Below, piece after piece: positions 23,490 to 30,451 of a DNA stretch of 64,000 nt (within the stretch, counting starts at the first letter, position 1; the number at the start of each line of letters is the position of its first letter). Origin of the DNA: CATQHD01 sp965243165. GTDB lineage: Bacteria; Actinomycetota; Acidimicrobiia; Spongiisociales; Spongiisociaceae. The translations under genes were made by a program, and so were the position numbers. Where the stretch lies: the NCBI GenBank assembly GCA_965243165.1, contig OZ251535.1, positions 496,001 to 560,000 on the forward strand. The letters are read 5' to 3'. The notes under the pieces were generated by a model. The model did no database searches. It was given only the letters and a program-made list of their open reading frames with translations, and was not told the origin of the DNA.

Positions 23490-24850
23490 GGGTGCGCTGC
23501 GGACGCTGCCGGGCGGAATTCGAGGCCTTCGGGCCGGGTCGTCATCCGTGCCCGGGCTGCGGGGTGACCAACGAGGTGCCGGAGGGGAAGCCGGACGACC
23601 GGCCTGAGACCGAGTCGTCGCTGGCCGCCCCTGCGCCGCCGCGGGTAGCTTCTCCGCCGCCGGGGGGCCGCCGCTCCGGCAAGCGGCGGCTGGCGGGGTT
23701 GGGAATAGCGGTTGCCGTCGTCGTTCTGGCGGCTTCGGCGGTAGTCATCCGACGGGGGGGCGGGCCGGAACCGGCCGCCGTCGAAGATGCGGCGGCGACC
23801 AGCCCGGCGGTCGATGCGGATACTGCTCCGGCCGGCCAATCGACAGCGGTTGCCCGTCCGTCCGCAACCACCCTGCTGGCCGCTGCCCGGCCGCCGCCGC
23901 CGACTGCGGCGGTTGCGGATACCGGCCCGGCTGCGCAGCCGGGCGCCGCCGTCGACTGGTCCGAACTGGCCCTGTCCATCGTGTTCGTCGAAGCCGACGG
24001 GTGCCCTTCCCTGCCTGCGGGCTTTGTCTTCTCCGGTTCGGGGACGGTCGTGCTGGACGGCCGACACGTGCTCACCAACGCACATGTGGTGCATGACGAC
24101 TGGGGCTGGCCCTGTCGTGATCTGTACGTCTGGTATACAACCTCCTTCGAGCAGGAGCCCGCGGATTGGATCCGGGCGGAGCTCCTGTATGCGGACGGAT
24201 GGCTCGACTTGGCGGTGCTGCGGTTGGAGAACGCAGCCCTGGCGGACAAATCCATCGGGGTAACCGCGCAGGAGCTGGAACCGGGGGAGGACATCCGCAT
24301 CCTCGGATACCCCGACGACGGGGGCATGACCATGACCTTGACCAGAGGGTCGTATTCGGGAAGGTACAACTACGAAGGCGAGAGCTATCTCAAGACCGAC
24401 ACGGACATCAGCGGCGGCAACAGCGGCGGGGCCGCCTTCGACGAGCAAGGGGTGTTCATAGGAGTGCCCACTGCGGGCATCGGCGAGGTGGGGCTGTTGA
24501 TCCCGGCCGCTGCGGCCGAGCGCTTCCTCGCCGGGGCCTTGGATTACGAAGCGGCAGCTGCGGCGGCCGCCCCGGCCCCGGCCGACCGAGAGGACCTCTA
24601 TCAGAATTGCTCGTCCGCGGTAGCAGCCGACATGGAAAGCGGAGATGTGTGGTGGTCCGAGACCGCGGCGGCCTGCTCCTACGAGACGTTCCAGGCAGTC
24701 TGGTTGACCTACCTCGAGGGTGACAACTTCGACGGCGACCCCTACGGCCCCTACCTCTTCTGCGACGAGGTCATTTGGGACTACTACTGGGAGGCAAGGG
24801 GCCCGGTCGAAGGCTGGCTGTACGACACGTACATGTACGTGTGCCCCTGA
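23486..24850 (+). CDS. Membrane-anchored trypsin-like serine protease with N-terminal zinc ribbon
   Basis: A 454-residue protein. The N-terminus has a zinc-ribbon pattern, VRCGRCRAEF...PCPGCGVTN, followed by one membrane segment (LAGLGIAVAVVVLAASAVVI, about residue 70-90) and a low-complexity Ala/Pro/Thr linker. The protease domain (about 155-350) shows the full triad: His in VLTNAHVVHD, Asp in GWLDLAVLRL and Ser in SGGNSGGAAF, with GYPDDGGMTMTLTRGSYSG before it. A C-terminal extension carries four cysteines (YQNCSSAV, AACSYETF, LFCDEVIW, MYVCP). The catalytic part should be outside the membrane and the zinc ribbon inside. The GTG start overlaps the upstream stop; ribbon and membrane anchor are consistent with it. 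Confidence 0.88.
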   Translation: MRVRCGRCRAEFEAFGPGRHPCPGCGVTNEVPEGKPDDRPETESSLAAPAPPRVASPPPGGRRSGKRRLAGLGIAVAVVVLAASAVVIRRGGGPEPAAVEDAAATSPAVDADTAPAGQSTAVARPSATTLLAAARPPPPTAAVADTGPAAQPGAAVDWSELALSIVFVEADGCPSLPAGFVFSGSGTVVLDGRHVLTNAHVVHDDWGWPCRDLYVWYTTSFEQEPADWIRAELLYADGWLDLAVLRLENAALADKSIGVTAQELEPGEDIRILGYPDDGGMTMTLTRGSYSGRYNYEGESYLKTDTDISGGNSGGAAFDEQGVFIGVPTAGIGEVGLLIPAAAAERFLAGALDYEAAAAAAAPAPADREDLYQNCSSAVAADMESGDVWWSETAAACSYETFQAVWLTYLEGDNFDGDPYGPYLFCDEVIWDYYWEARGPVEGWLYDTYMYVCP

Positions 24851-24874
24851 GCGGCAGCGGATCGGCGGCGCCGG

Positions 24875-25966
24875 ATGGGTTTCGAATTCGAGTACGAGCG
24901 GCCGGACAGGAGGTCTGACTCCTCCCGGTGCCCTCGTCCGCCCCGCCGCCCGCCCAGGCGGCGCAGGCGTCCCGGCCGGCGGGGGCGGCAGGCCGCCCGT
25001 TTCTGGCGGCGGCTGCCTCGGTGGGGGAAGGCAACAGCCGCAGTCGTTCTGATCTTGGCGGTGTCCACCGTCATCACCAGCCGCGACCGCAGCTCGGATC
25101 GGTCAGCCCTCGAACCCCCAGCTGCTTCCAGCCCCCCGGCCTCGGCGGATACGCCGCCCACCGCGGTCAGTCCCGCCACCACCCGGCCGGTCATCACCCG
25201 TCCGTCAACCACCAGGCCGTCAACCACCCGCCCGGCGCCCGTCGAAACGAGGCCGCCCGCAACCGCTGCCGCTTCGACCGCGGCGGCCCCTCAACCGCCG
25301 ACGACCCCGGCGTCTGCGGCGCCCGCGCCGACTGCGCCCGCGCCGACTACGCCCCCGCCCGAGGGAGTCGATTGGGCGGAGCTGGCGCTGTCGGTCGTGT
25401 ACATCGAAGCCGAGGACTGCCCCTCTCTGCCTTCCGATATGTTCAGCTCGGGCTCGGGGACGGTCGTGCTCGGCGGCGGTTATGTGCTGACCAACGCCCA
25501 TGTAGTCACCGACAACGGCCAGCCCTGCCGGGAATTGGTGGTCTGGTTCACCGATTCTTTCGAAGAGGAGCCAATGGACTGGGAGCGGGCGGATCTCACA
25601 GCATGGGACAGCCGCCTCGACCTCGCCCTCCTGGCATTGCGCCGCCCGGCCCCCGCCTCCCGCAGCGTCGGGGTCGCCGCCCAGCGCCTGGCGCCGGGGG
25701 AGGACATCCGCATCTTCGGATATCCGGGCGCAGGCGGCCTCACCATGACCCTGACCAGAGGATCGTATTCGGGGATGTTCGACCAACCGGGCGGCGAGAC
25801 CTACATCAAGACCGACGCCGACATCAGCGAAGGCAACAGCGGCGGCGCCGCCTTCAACGAAGCCGGAGTGTTTATAGGCGTCCCCACCGCCGGCATCGAA
25901 CAAGTAGGCCTGCTGATCCCCGCCGAGGCCGCCGAACAGTTCCTGAACAGGGCCCTAGATGAGTAG
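24875..25966 (+). CDS. Second membrane-anchored trypsin-like serine protease, paralogue
   Basis: A 363-residue paralogue of the protease 24 bases upstream. The N-terminus is MGFEFEYERPDRR, related to the FEFEFE start of the gene at 13375, then an extremely Arg/Pro-rich cytoplasmic segment, one membrane segment (ATAAVVLILAVSTVITS) and a Thr/Pro/Ala linker with TTRPSTTRPSTTRPAP-type repeats. The protease domain has His in VLTNAHVVTD, Asp in SRLDLALLAL and Ser in SEGNSGGAAF; flanking GYPGAGGLTMTLTRGSYSG and GVPTAGIEQVGLLIPAEAAE match the first copy closely. It lacks the zinc ribbon and the Cys-rich tail, so the pair share the catalytic domain but carry different cytoplasmic heads. Confidence 0.88.
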   Translation: MGFEFEYERPDRRSDSSRCPRPPRRPPRRRRRPGRRGRQAARFWRRLPRWGKATAAVVLILAVSTVITSRDRSSDRSALEPPAASSPPASADTPPTAVSPATTRPVITRPSTTRPSTTRPAPVETRPPATAAASTAAAPQPPTTPASAAPAPTAPAPTTPPPEGVDWAELALSVVYIEAEDCPSLPSDMFSSGSGTVVLGGGYVLTNAHVVTDNGQPCRELVVWFTDSFEEEPMDWERADLTAWDSRLDLALLALRRPAPASRSVGVAAQRLAPGEDIRIFGYPGAGGLTMTLTRGSYSGMFDQPGGETYIKTDADISEGNSGGAAFNEAGVFIGVPTAGIEQVGLLIPAEAAEQFLNRALDE

Positions 25967-26009
25967 CTCCAAGGGACCGGGGGTTGTCCCCATCCCTGTT
26001 CGAGCCGCA

Positions 26010-26507
26010 TAAGCAGGCCCTTCTCCGGCCAAGCCCCGACCGCGAAGGCCGGCGCCCGGTTTGTCTCCCCCGCCTCCAACGAGACAGGCATGCCGAACAA
26101 TTCGATGCAATTCAAGAGCCGAGCCGAACGGCTGTACGAGGCGGGCGGCGGTAGGCCGTCCTGAATACCGCTTCCGAGCCTGCCCCTCCCGGATCTGGTC
26201 CCTTTCGGGCGAGGCCGGAAGACCGAAGCGTCGAGTCCGCGAAATCTTTCCGAACATACCCCTAGCCGGAAGCCCCGAAATTTGGTATACCTATTGGGCT
26301 GAAACACAAACACCGCAGCGAGTTCTGGAGAGAGCGGCGGTCAGAAACGGATCCCGTTCGGTCCGGCCCTCGGGCCGGAGGCGGCCTCGTGCGGCCCGGC
26401 GGATTTTCGTTCAAGGAGGTGGCGGCGGGGGATGGGCCCGGGTTTGCCGGCGGTGGGGGCCGATTTTCGCGGACTCGAGGGTATTTGGGCACATCGAACT
26501 CCAAGCC
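26010..26507. repeat. Dispersed repeat B, copy 2
   Basis: Matches 2659-3175 in the same orientation. It includes TAAGCAGG, the nearly invariant core GAAATCTTTCCGAACATACC, TTTGGTATACCTATTGGGCT, CAGAAACGGATCCCGTTCGG and GCGGATTTTCGTTCAAGGAG. It begins about 45 bases after the second protease gene. Confidence 0.8.
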
Positions 26508-26678
26508 ATGATTCACGAGGTTCATGTCAGGGGTGACCTTGGAACTGCCCATCTAGCCCCGTTTCTGATGTCCCCGCGGGGCAGGCTGCCGTCTGCGCCG
26601 GTTCATCAGCCTGTACATCCCCGGACCCGAAGCGGCGGCTTTCATCGGTTGGTGAAGGCTTCCATATCTGATCAGCAG

Positions 26679-26765
26679 GTTATATCTGTGTTGCCCAGAT
26701 CAGAAAGGATGCGGGCGTGTAATTTACCGCCCGCCCCACTCTCGTGAAATTATCGGGTTGAACTG
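26679..26765. repeat. Direct repeat D, copy 1
   Basis: Shares an AGGATGCGGGCG/GGGATGAGGGCG block, CTGCCxGCCCACTCTCGTGA-like sequence and GGG-x-T-x-GA-x-C with 27078-27165. The two copies flank repeat A copy 2. Confidence 0.5.
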
Positions 26766-26790
26766 AAACCAAGCCCTTAACAGCGTATTC

Positions 26791-27055
26791 GTTTTTCGCG
26801 TTCTCCGCCCCCCGCCCCGGCTTCGCCGGGCCCCGCCCCCGCCGCCTCCGAACCACCGTTTTCGGGTGCCGGGGGCGTGTTTGGGCCCTCTGCATCCGAT
26901 CCGTCTCGGCACAGCCAGGTCGGCCGCCCCGCCCTTGGATCCCTCGGCTCTGGGAGGAGCGGCCTCTGTATGACCGCAGCATCCGGATCGGCTGCGGTTT
27001 CTGTACCGCCCCAAGGTACCAGGGGGGTGTGACATCTTCGGCGGGCCGGATGGAG
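26791..27055. repeat. Dispersed repeat A, copy 2
   Basis: Matches 2255-2515 in the same orientation: TTTTTCGCGTTCTCCGCC, GGCTTCGCCGGGCCCC, GATCCGTCTCGGCACAGCCA, GACCGCAGCATCCGGATCGG and TTCTGTACCGCCCCAAGGTA are kept almost without change. Confidence 0.75.
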
Positions 27056-27077
27056 GGCGAGCTCCCGCTGACCCTGG

Positions 27078-27165
27078 TATTCATCTTATTACCCCAGGTC
27101 GGAAGGGATGAGGGCGCTTGTTTCATCTGCCTGCCCACTCTCGTGAGTAATTTGGGGCTAGAGCC
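27078..27165. repeat. Direct repeat D, copy 2
   Basis: Second copy of the element at 26679-26765, including CTGCCCACTCTCGTGA and the following G-rich block. Confidence 0.5.
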
Positions 27166-27306
27166 GTAGCAGCCCCCCTGCCCCGTAAGCGGGGTCCGAG
27201 GCGCGCAACCCTGCCCGGCGGCTTGTGAGTGGTAGCCTGAGAGCGGGTCGAAGAGGAGGCAGGGCCGGTCCGCGACCGTCTGAGATTCGAAGTCCCGCTG
27301 TATGCG

Positions 27307-27936
27307 GTGAGCGAAGCCGCCCGCATCGTCGATGTACCGGTGCAGACCCTGTCGCGCTGGACCAGGGGGTCGGCCGCCGTTACTTGGAAACGTCCGGCGG
27401 GGCGCGGTCATCCGTCGATTCCGTTCGTGGGCCTCGCCGAGGCGCTGGTGCTGGCGGCCTTGCGCCGCAGCGGGGTGCCCATGCAGCGGATCAGGCCTGC
27501 CCTGCAAGCCATCGAGGCGGAGATCGGTTTGGAGCATGCCCTGGCTTCGCGGCGGCTGTTCACCGACGGAGCCGAGCTGTTGTTCGACTACGCCGATGCG
27601 CATATCGCAGGAAAGCTGCTTTCCAGCCTGGTGGTGGTGCGCAGCGGCCAGCGGGTTTTCGCCGAGGCGGTCAAGGCCTATCTGGATCGGATCACATACG
27701 GCGAGGACGGCTATCCGACCCTGATCCGGGTTCCCGCCTACCAACAGGCCGAGGTGGTGGTAGACCCGTCGATGTCCTTCGGCTCGCCGATCTTCCGCGC
27801 CGGCGGCACCCGGGTCGGGGACGTCATCGACCGTTTCTGGGCGGGTGAGTCCCTGGCGGAAGTTTCCGCCGAGTTCGGGGTGCCGCTCGATCAGCTGGAG
27901 GATGTGGTGCGCGCCGCATCCAGCCGGGCCGCCTGA
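27307..27936 (+). CDS. DUF433 / HTH antitoxin-like protein
   Basis: A 209-residue protein. An N-terminal MerR-like helix-turn-helix (SEAARIVDVPVQTLSRWTRG) is followed by a middle region (PFVGLAEALVLAALRRSGVP, HALASRRLFTDGAELLFDYA) and a C-terminal DUF433 domain (GGTRVGDVIDRFWAGESLAE). Proteins of this kind usually act as antitoxin and repressor for a PIN-like (DUF5615) toxin encoded directly downstream. Here nothing like that toxin follows; the next sequence belongs to the convergent ATPase gene. The same frame is open upstream to 27241 and reads RLRFEVPLYAV just before the GTG at 27307, which looks homologous, so the true start may be an unusual codon nearer to the GAGGAGG at about 27250. 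Confidence 0.75.
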   Translation: MSEAARIVDVPVQTLSRWTRGSAAVTWKRPAGRGHPSIPFVGLAEALVLAALRRSGVPMQRIRPALQAIEAEIGLEHALASRRLFTDGAELLFDYADAHIAGKLLSSLVVVRSGQRVFAEAVKAYLDRITYGEDGYPTLIRVPAYQQAEVVVDPSMSFGSPIFRAGGTRVGDVIDRFWAGESLAEVSAEFGVPLDQLEDVVRAASSRAA

Positions 27937-28010
27937 TGATCCCCTGCTCTCTCGAAGGCTTGGTCGCAAAGACCTCTCGGCCGGTCTTCGACCTTCCCGG
28001 CGGCCGGGAG

Positions 28011-29495
28011 CTACACCTCTCGGTAGGTGGTGACGCCGGTTTGGCTGTCCCGCTCGGCGAGCACGATCTTGGACATAGACAACAGCTCGTCTTCGCCGAT
28101 GGTGTCCTCGGTGATCCGGCGGCGGAGGCGCGACACGATGTATTCGCTGTGGGTCTCGACGATCAGCTGCCTTCCTGACCGGACGGCGGCGATCAGGAAG
28201 TCGGCCAGCCGCTGCTGCAAGGCCGGGGGGAGGTGGATCTCGGGTTGTTCCAAGAGGATCATGCTCCCCGGCTCAGAAAGCAGGCACAGCACCAGCACCG
28301 GCAGCAGCCGGCTGACGTCCTCGCCCACCGCATCGAGGGGCACCTCCTTGTTCAACTCCTCGCTCTTCACTTTGATGGTGTTGCCGAGCTTGGCTTCCCG
28401 AACCGCTCGGATGGTCTGCAGCACACCCAAGTGACGGCCCCACTCCTGCACAGCTTTTAGCAAGGACATATGGGACAGCTTGCCGCCGGGTGTAGGTGCC
28501 AAGATCCTTTTGCGTCTGAAGCGCTGGAGTACGGAGGCGATGAACTCGCCGCTCTGACCTATATCGCCTGTCCGTCCAAGGGCAGCCCCCGACGGTGTAA
28601 TCCTATCGAGTGGTTCCCGTAACGGCCCTAGGTATTTAACGTCATCATCACATAACTTGTGCACATAATGAGAATCATTAAGGACCATCATTAACTTTTC
28701 AATCACAGCATATTCTTGTTCCCTGTCTTCTATAAGTTCCGGTAAATAAGACATATCGTGTTCTTCCTTACCGGTTCTTATTTTCTCCTCCAACGCAAAC
28801 CATTTAATACAATTTTTGTTTGAATGAGCGGGCAGTGTACCTGATAGTTCTATGTCGTTAACCCTAATGGGATTGGGGAAGTCAATCTCCAGTTTATTCC
28901 CGTAATCTATAGTCCCAAATGTCTCCATATTACCACTTTGCCTGACACATTCAATATTCATTATTCCTCCATCTCCGTGTATATCAGTTAAACTGAAATG
29001 CATCCTTTTCAAAGAGGTAAATTCGGAGTGCTCATCTCCTAGATCAACTTGCCATCGTATGACAAATCCGTTCTCCCCTCTCATCATCCACTCACCTATC
29101 CAGATATAGTCGTCACAAAATCTACACTTATCCCTTATGCAATTAGCCAGTATGTGATCACGATAGTCGTCATTAGAGGAAGGCGTGTATATTTCTAACC
29201 CGATTGAAACATATTCTTCGTCCTCGGCTTGGACCGAGCGGATATCTTCAATGTTGCCGACACTGATTGAGTCACCGTTGAGAGGAAAGGAGTCGCCGGG
29301 CGTTTTCAAGCGGGCGGCTTGTTGCATGAGACGAACTGCCTGAAAGAGGGTGCTCTTGCCGGAGGAGTTCTCTCCAATGATCAGGGTCAGAGGTGCCAGG
29401 GATACGTCTTGGCCGACCACCGACTTGAAGTTGCGCAGGGTGATCCGGCTCAGGAATGGCGCTGAGTGGATGGTTGGAGTTGTTTCTTCGGTCAT
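28011..29495 (-). CDS. OLD/RecF-like ABC-type ATPase, copy 1, shortened by an early stop
   Basis: A 494-residue ATPase. Walker A is LIIGENSSGKST near residue 41; the C-terminal lobe has SMILLEQPEIHLPPALQQRL (Walker B with EQPE in place of EEPE) and the H-loop VETHSEYIVSRLRRR. The middle (about 80-290) is an AT-rich insertion-like region with a Cys pair (CIRDKCRFCDD). Compared with the paralogue at 30435-32198 the two ends are nearly identical but the middle is strongly diverged. The protein stops at TTYREV, where copy 2 continues for about 58 residues; degenerate matching sequence (GKVEDRPRG) lies beyond the stop, so the tail has been lost. It follows its partner gene with an 11-base gap. Confidence 0.85.
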   Translation of the reverse strand: MTEETTPTIHSAPFLSRITLRNFKSVVGQDVSLAPLTLIIGENSSGKSTLFQAVRLMQQAARLKTPGDSFPLNGDSISVGNIEDIRSVQAEDEEYVSIGLEIYTPSSNDDYRDHILANCIRDKCRFCDDYIWIGEWMMRGENGFVIRWQVDLGDEHSEFTSLKRMHFSLTDIHGDGGIMNIECVRQSGNMETFGTIDYGNKLEIDFPNPIRVNDIELSGTLPAHSNKNCIKWFALEEKIRTGKEEHDMSYLPELIEDREQEYAVIEKLMMVLNDSHYVHKLCDDDVKYLGPLREPLDRITPSGAALGRTGDIGQSGEFIASVLQRFRRKRILAPTPGGKLSHMSLLKAVQEWGRHLGVLQTIRAVREAKLGNTIKVKSEELNKEVPLDAVGEDVSRLLPVLVLCLLSEPGSMILLEQPEIHLPPALQQRLADFLIAAVRSGRQLIVETHSEYIVSRLRRRITEDTIGEDELLSMSKIVLAERDSQTGVTTYREV

Positions 29496-29506
29496 CGTGG
29501 TGCCTC

Positions 29507-30451
29507 TCAGATCGGTGTCAGGATGTATTCGGTACGGCGGCCCTCATCTTGAACCGACCAGTATAGAGGCCGGGATTCGCTGTCTTCCTCCGCGACGGCG
29601 ATCTTGACGAAGCCGGTTGACTCTAGGGCGTCGGCGACCGTGAGGTACAACAGGTATTCCGCTGCTTCGCTGGAGGCGTCGAGGGGGAGCGGACAGCCGT
29701 TCGGCGTCGGAGGTCTCGCTGGGATGCCGTTCTTGGCAAACAATGGTTGGTAAGCCCGGAACTGTTGGCGGTCCAGGTATTTGGCGGCCCAGGCGGTGCA
29801 TCCGGGTGAGAAGCCCCGGGTTTGGTGCACCATCCGTTGGAAGGTTTCCTCATCGGGAAAGGCCGCTCCGTCCGAGGCGGCCAAGGGTCGGGGGTCGGCG
29901 AACGGCGCCGTTATCAATTCGGTCCAGCGTTTGGAGGTGCAGTCCTCAGCCAGGGCCCTCATGTGCTCGGCTTCAGCGAGGAGGGTCGGCCAGCGTATGT
30001 CCCAGGGCTCGCGCAGGAGCGCAGGGCCGCGGTGGGAGAGGTGAAATTCGCCTTTTCCGTCATAGTAACCGGCGATTACCCCGTTGAGCGCCTCGTCGGT
30101 CAGGGCGCCGACCCGCCGTTTGATCTGCTCATACCAGAGCCAGCCTGACGCCCGTACCGTTGCCGCCACCCTGTAGGGCAGGCGGGTATCCTCGGGGTTG
30201 AGGATGAGGTCGGTCCCTACGGCCAACGGTGTTTCGTTGGTCACCAAGAGGCCTTGGAACCGCTTCCTCTCCGGCTCGACGTCGAAGACTATCATCATCC
30301 GGTCTGAGGGTTCGCGGCCGTCCATCGAGGTTACGACCAGGATGTCGCCGTCCTCAACGTCATCAGGCGCGGGCGCTTCTTCCCGCCAGCGGTATTCCGC
30401 TGGGCGGTGATCTCCCAAGGCTCCGGTGAGCCAATCAGACATCGGCGGCAT
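29507..30451 (-). CDS. Unknown partner protein of the ATPase, copy 1
   Basis: A 314-residue soluble protein that I do not recognise. It starts MPPMSDWLTGALGDHRPAEY and contains GDILVVTSMDGREPSDRM near residue 35, GLLVTNETPL near 68, ASGWLWYEQIKRRVGALTDE near 101, LLREPWDIRWPTLLAEAEHM near 145 and the C-terminal STGFVKIAVAEED and EGRRTEYILTPI. It overlaps the end of ATPase copy 2 by 17 bases and precedes ATPase copy 1 by 11, so the order is partner then ATPase in both modules. A role as the effector or specificity subunit for the ATPase is likely from context only. Confidence 0.7.
   Translation of the reverse strand: MPPMSDWLTGALGDHRPAEYRWREEAPAPDDVEDGDILVVTSMDGREPSDRMMIVFDVEPERKRFQGLLVTNETPLAVGTDLILNPEDTRLPYRVAATVRASGWLWYEQIKRRVGALTDEALNGVIAGYYDGKGEFHLSHRGPALLREPWDIRWPTLLAEAEHMRALAEDCTSKRWTELITAPFADPRPLAASDGAAFPDEETFQRMVHQTRGFSPGCTAWAAKYLDRQQFRAYQPLFAKNGIPARPPTPNGCPLPLDASSEAAEYLLYLTVADALESTGFVKIAVAEEDSESRPLYWSVQDEGRRTEYILTPI

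Larger units (their letters stand above)
25967..27240. other. 1.27 kb non-coding, repeat-rich interval
   Basis: No credible gene. The interval holds repeat B copy 2, then a 110-base element D (26679-26765), repeat A copy 2 and element D again (27078-27165). It mirrors the content of 2014-3248, but with A and B in swapped order. Confidence 0.7.
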
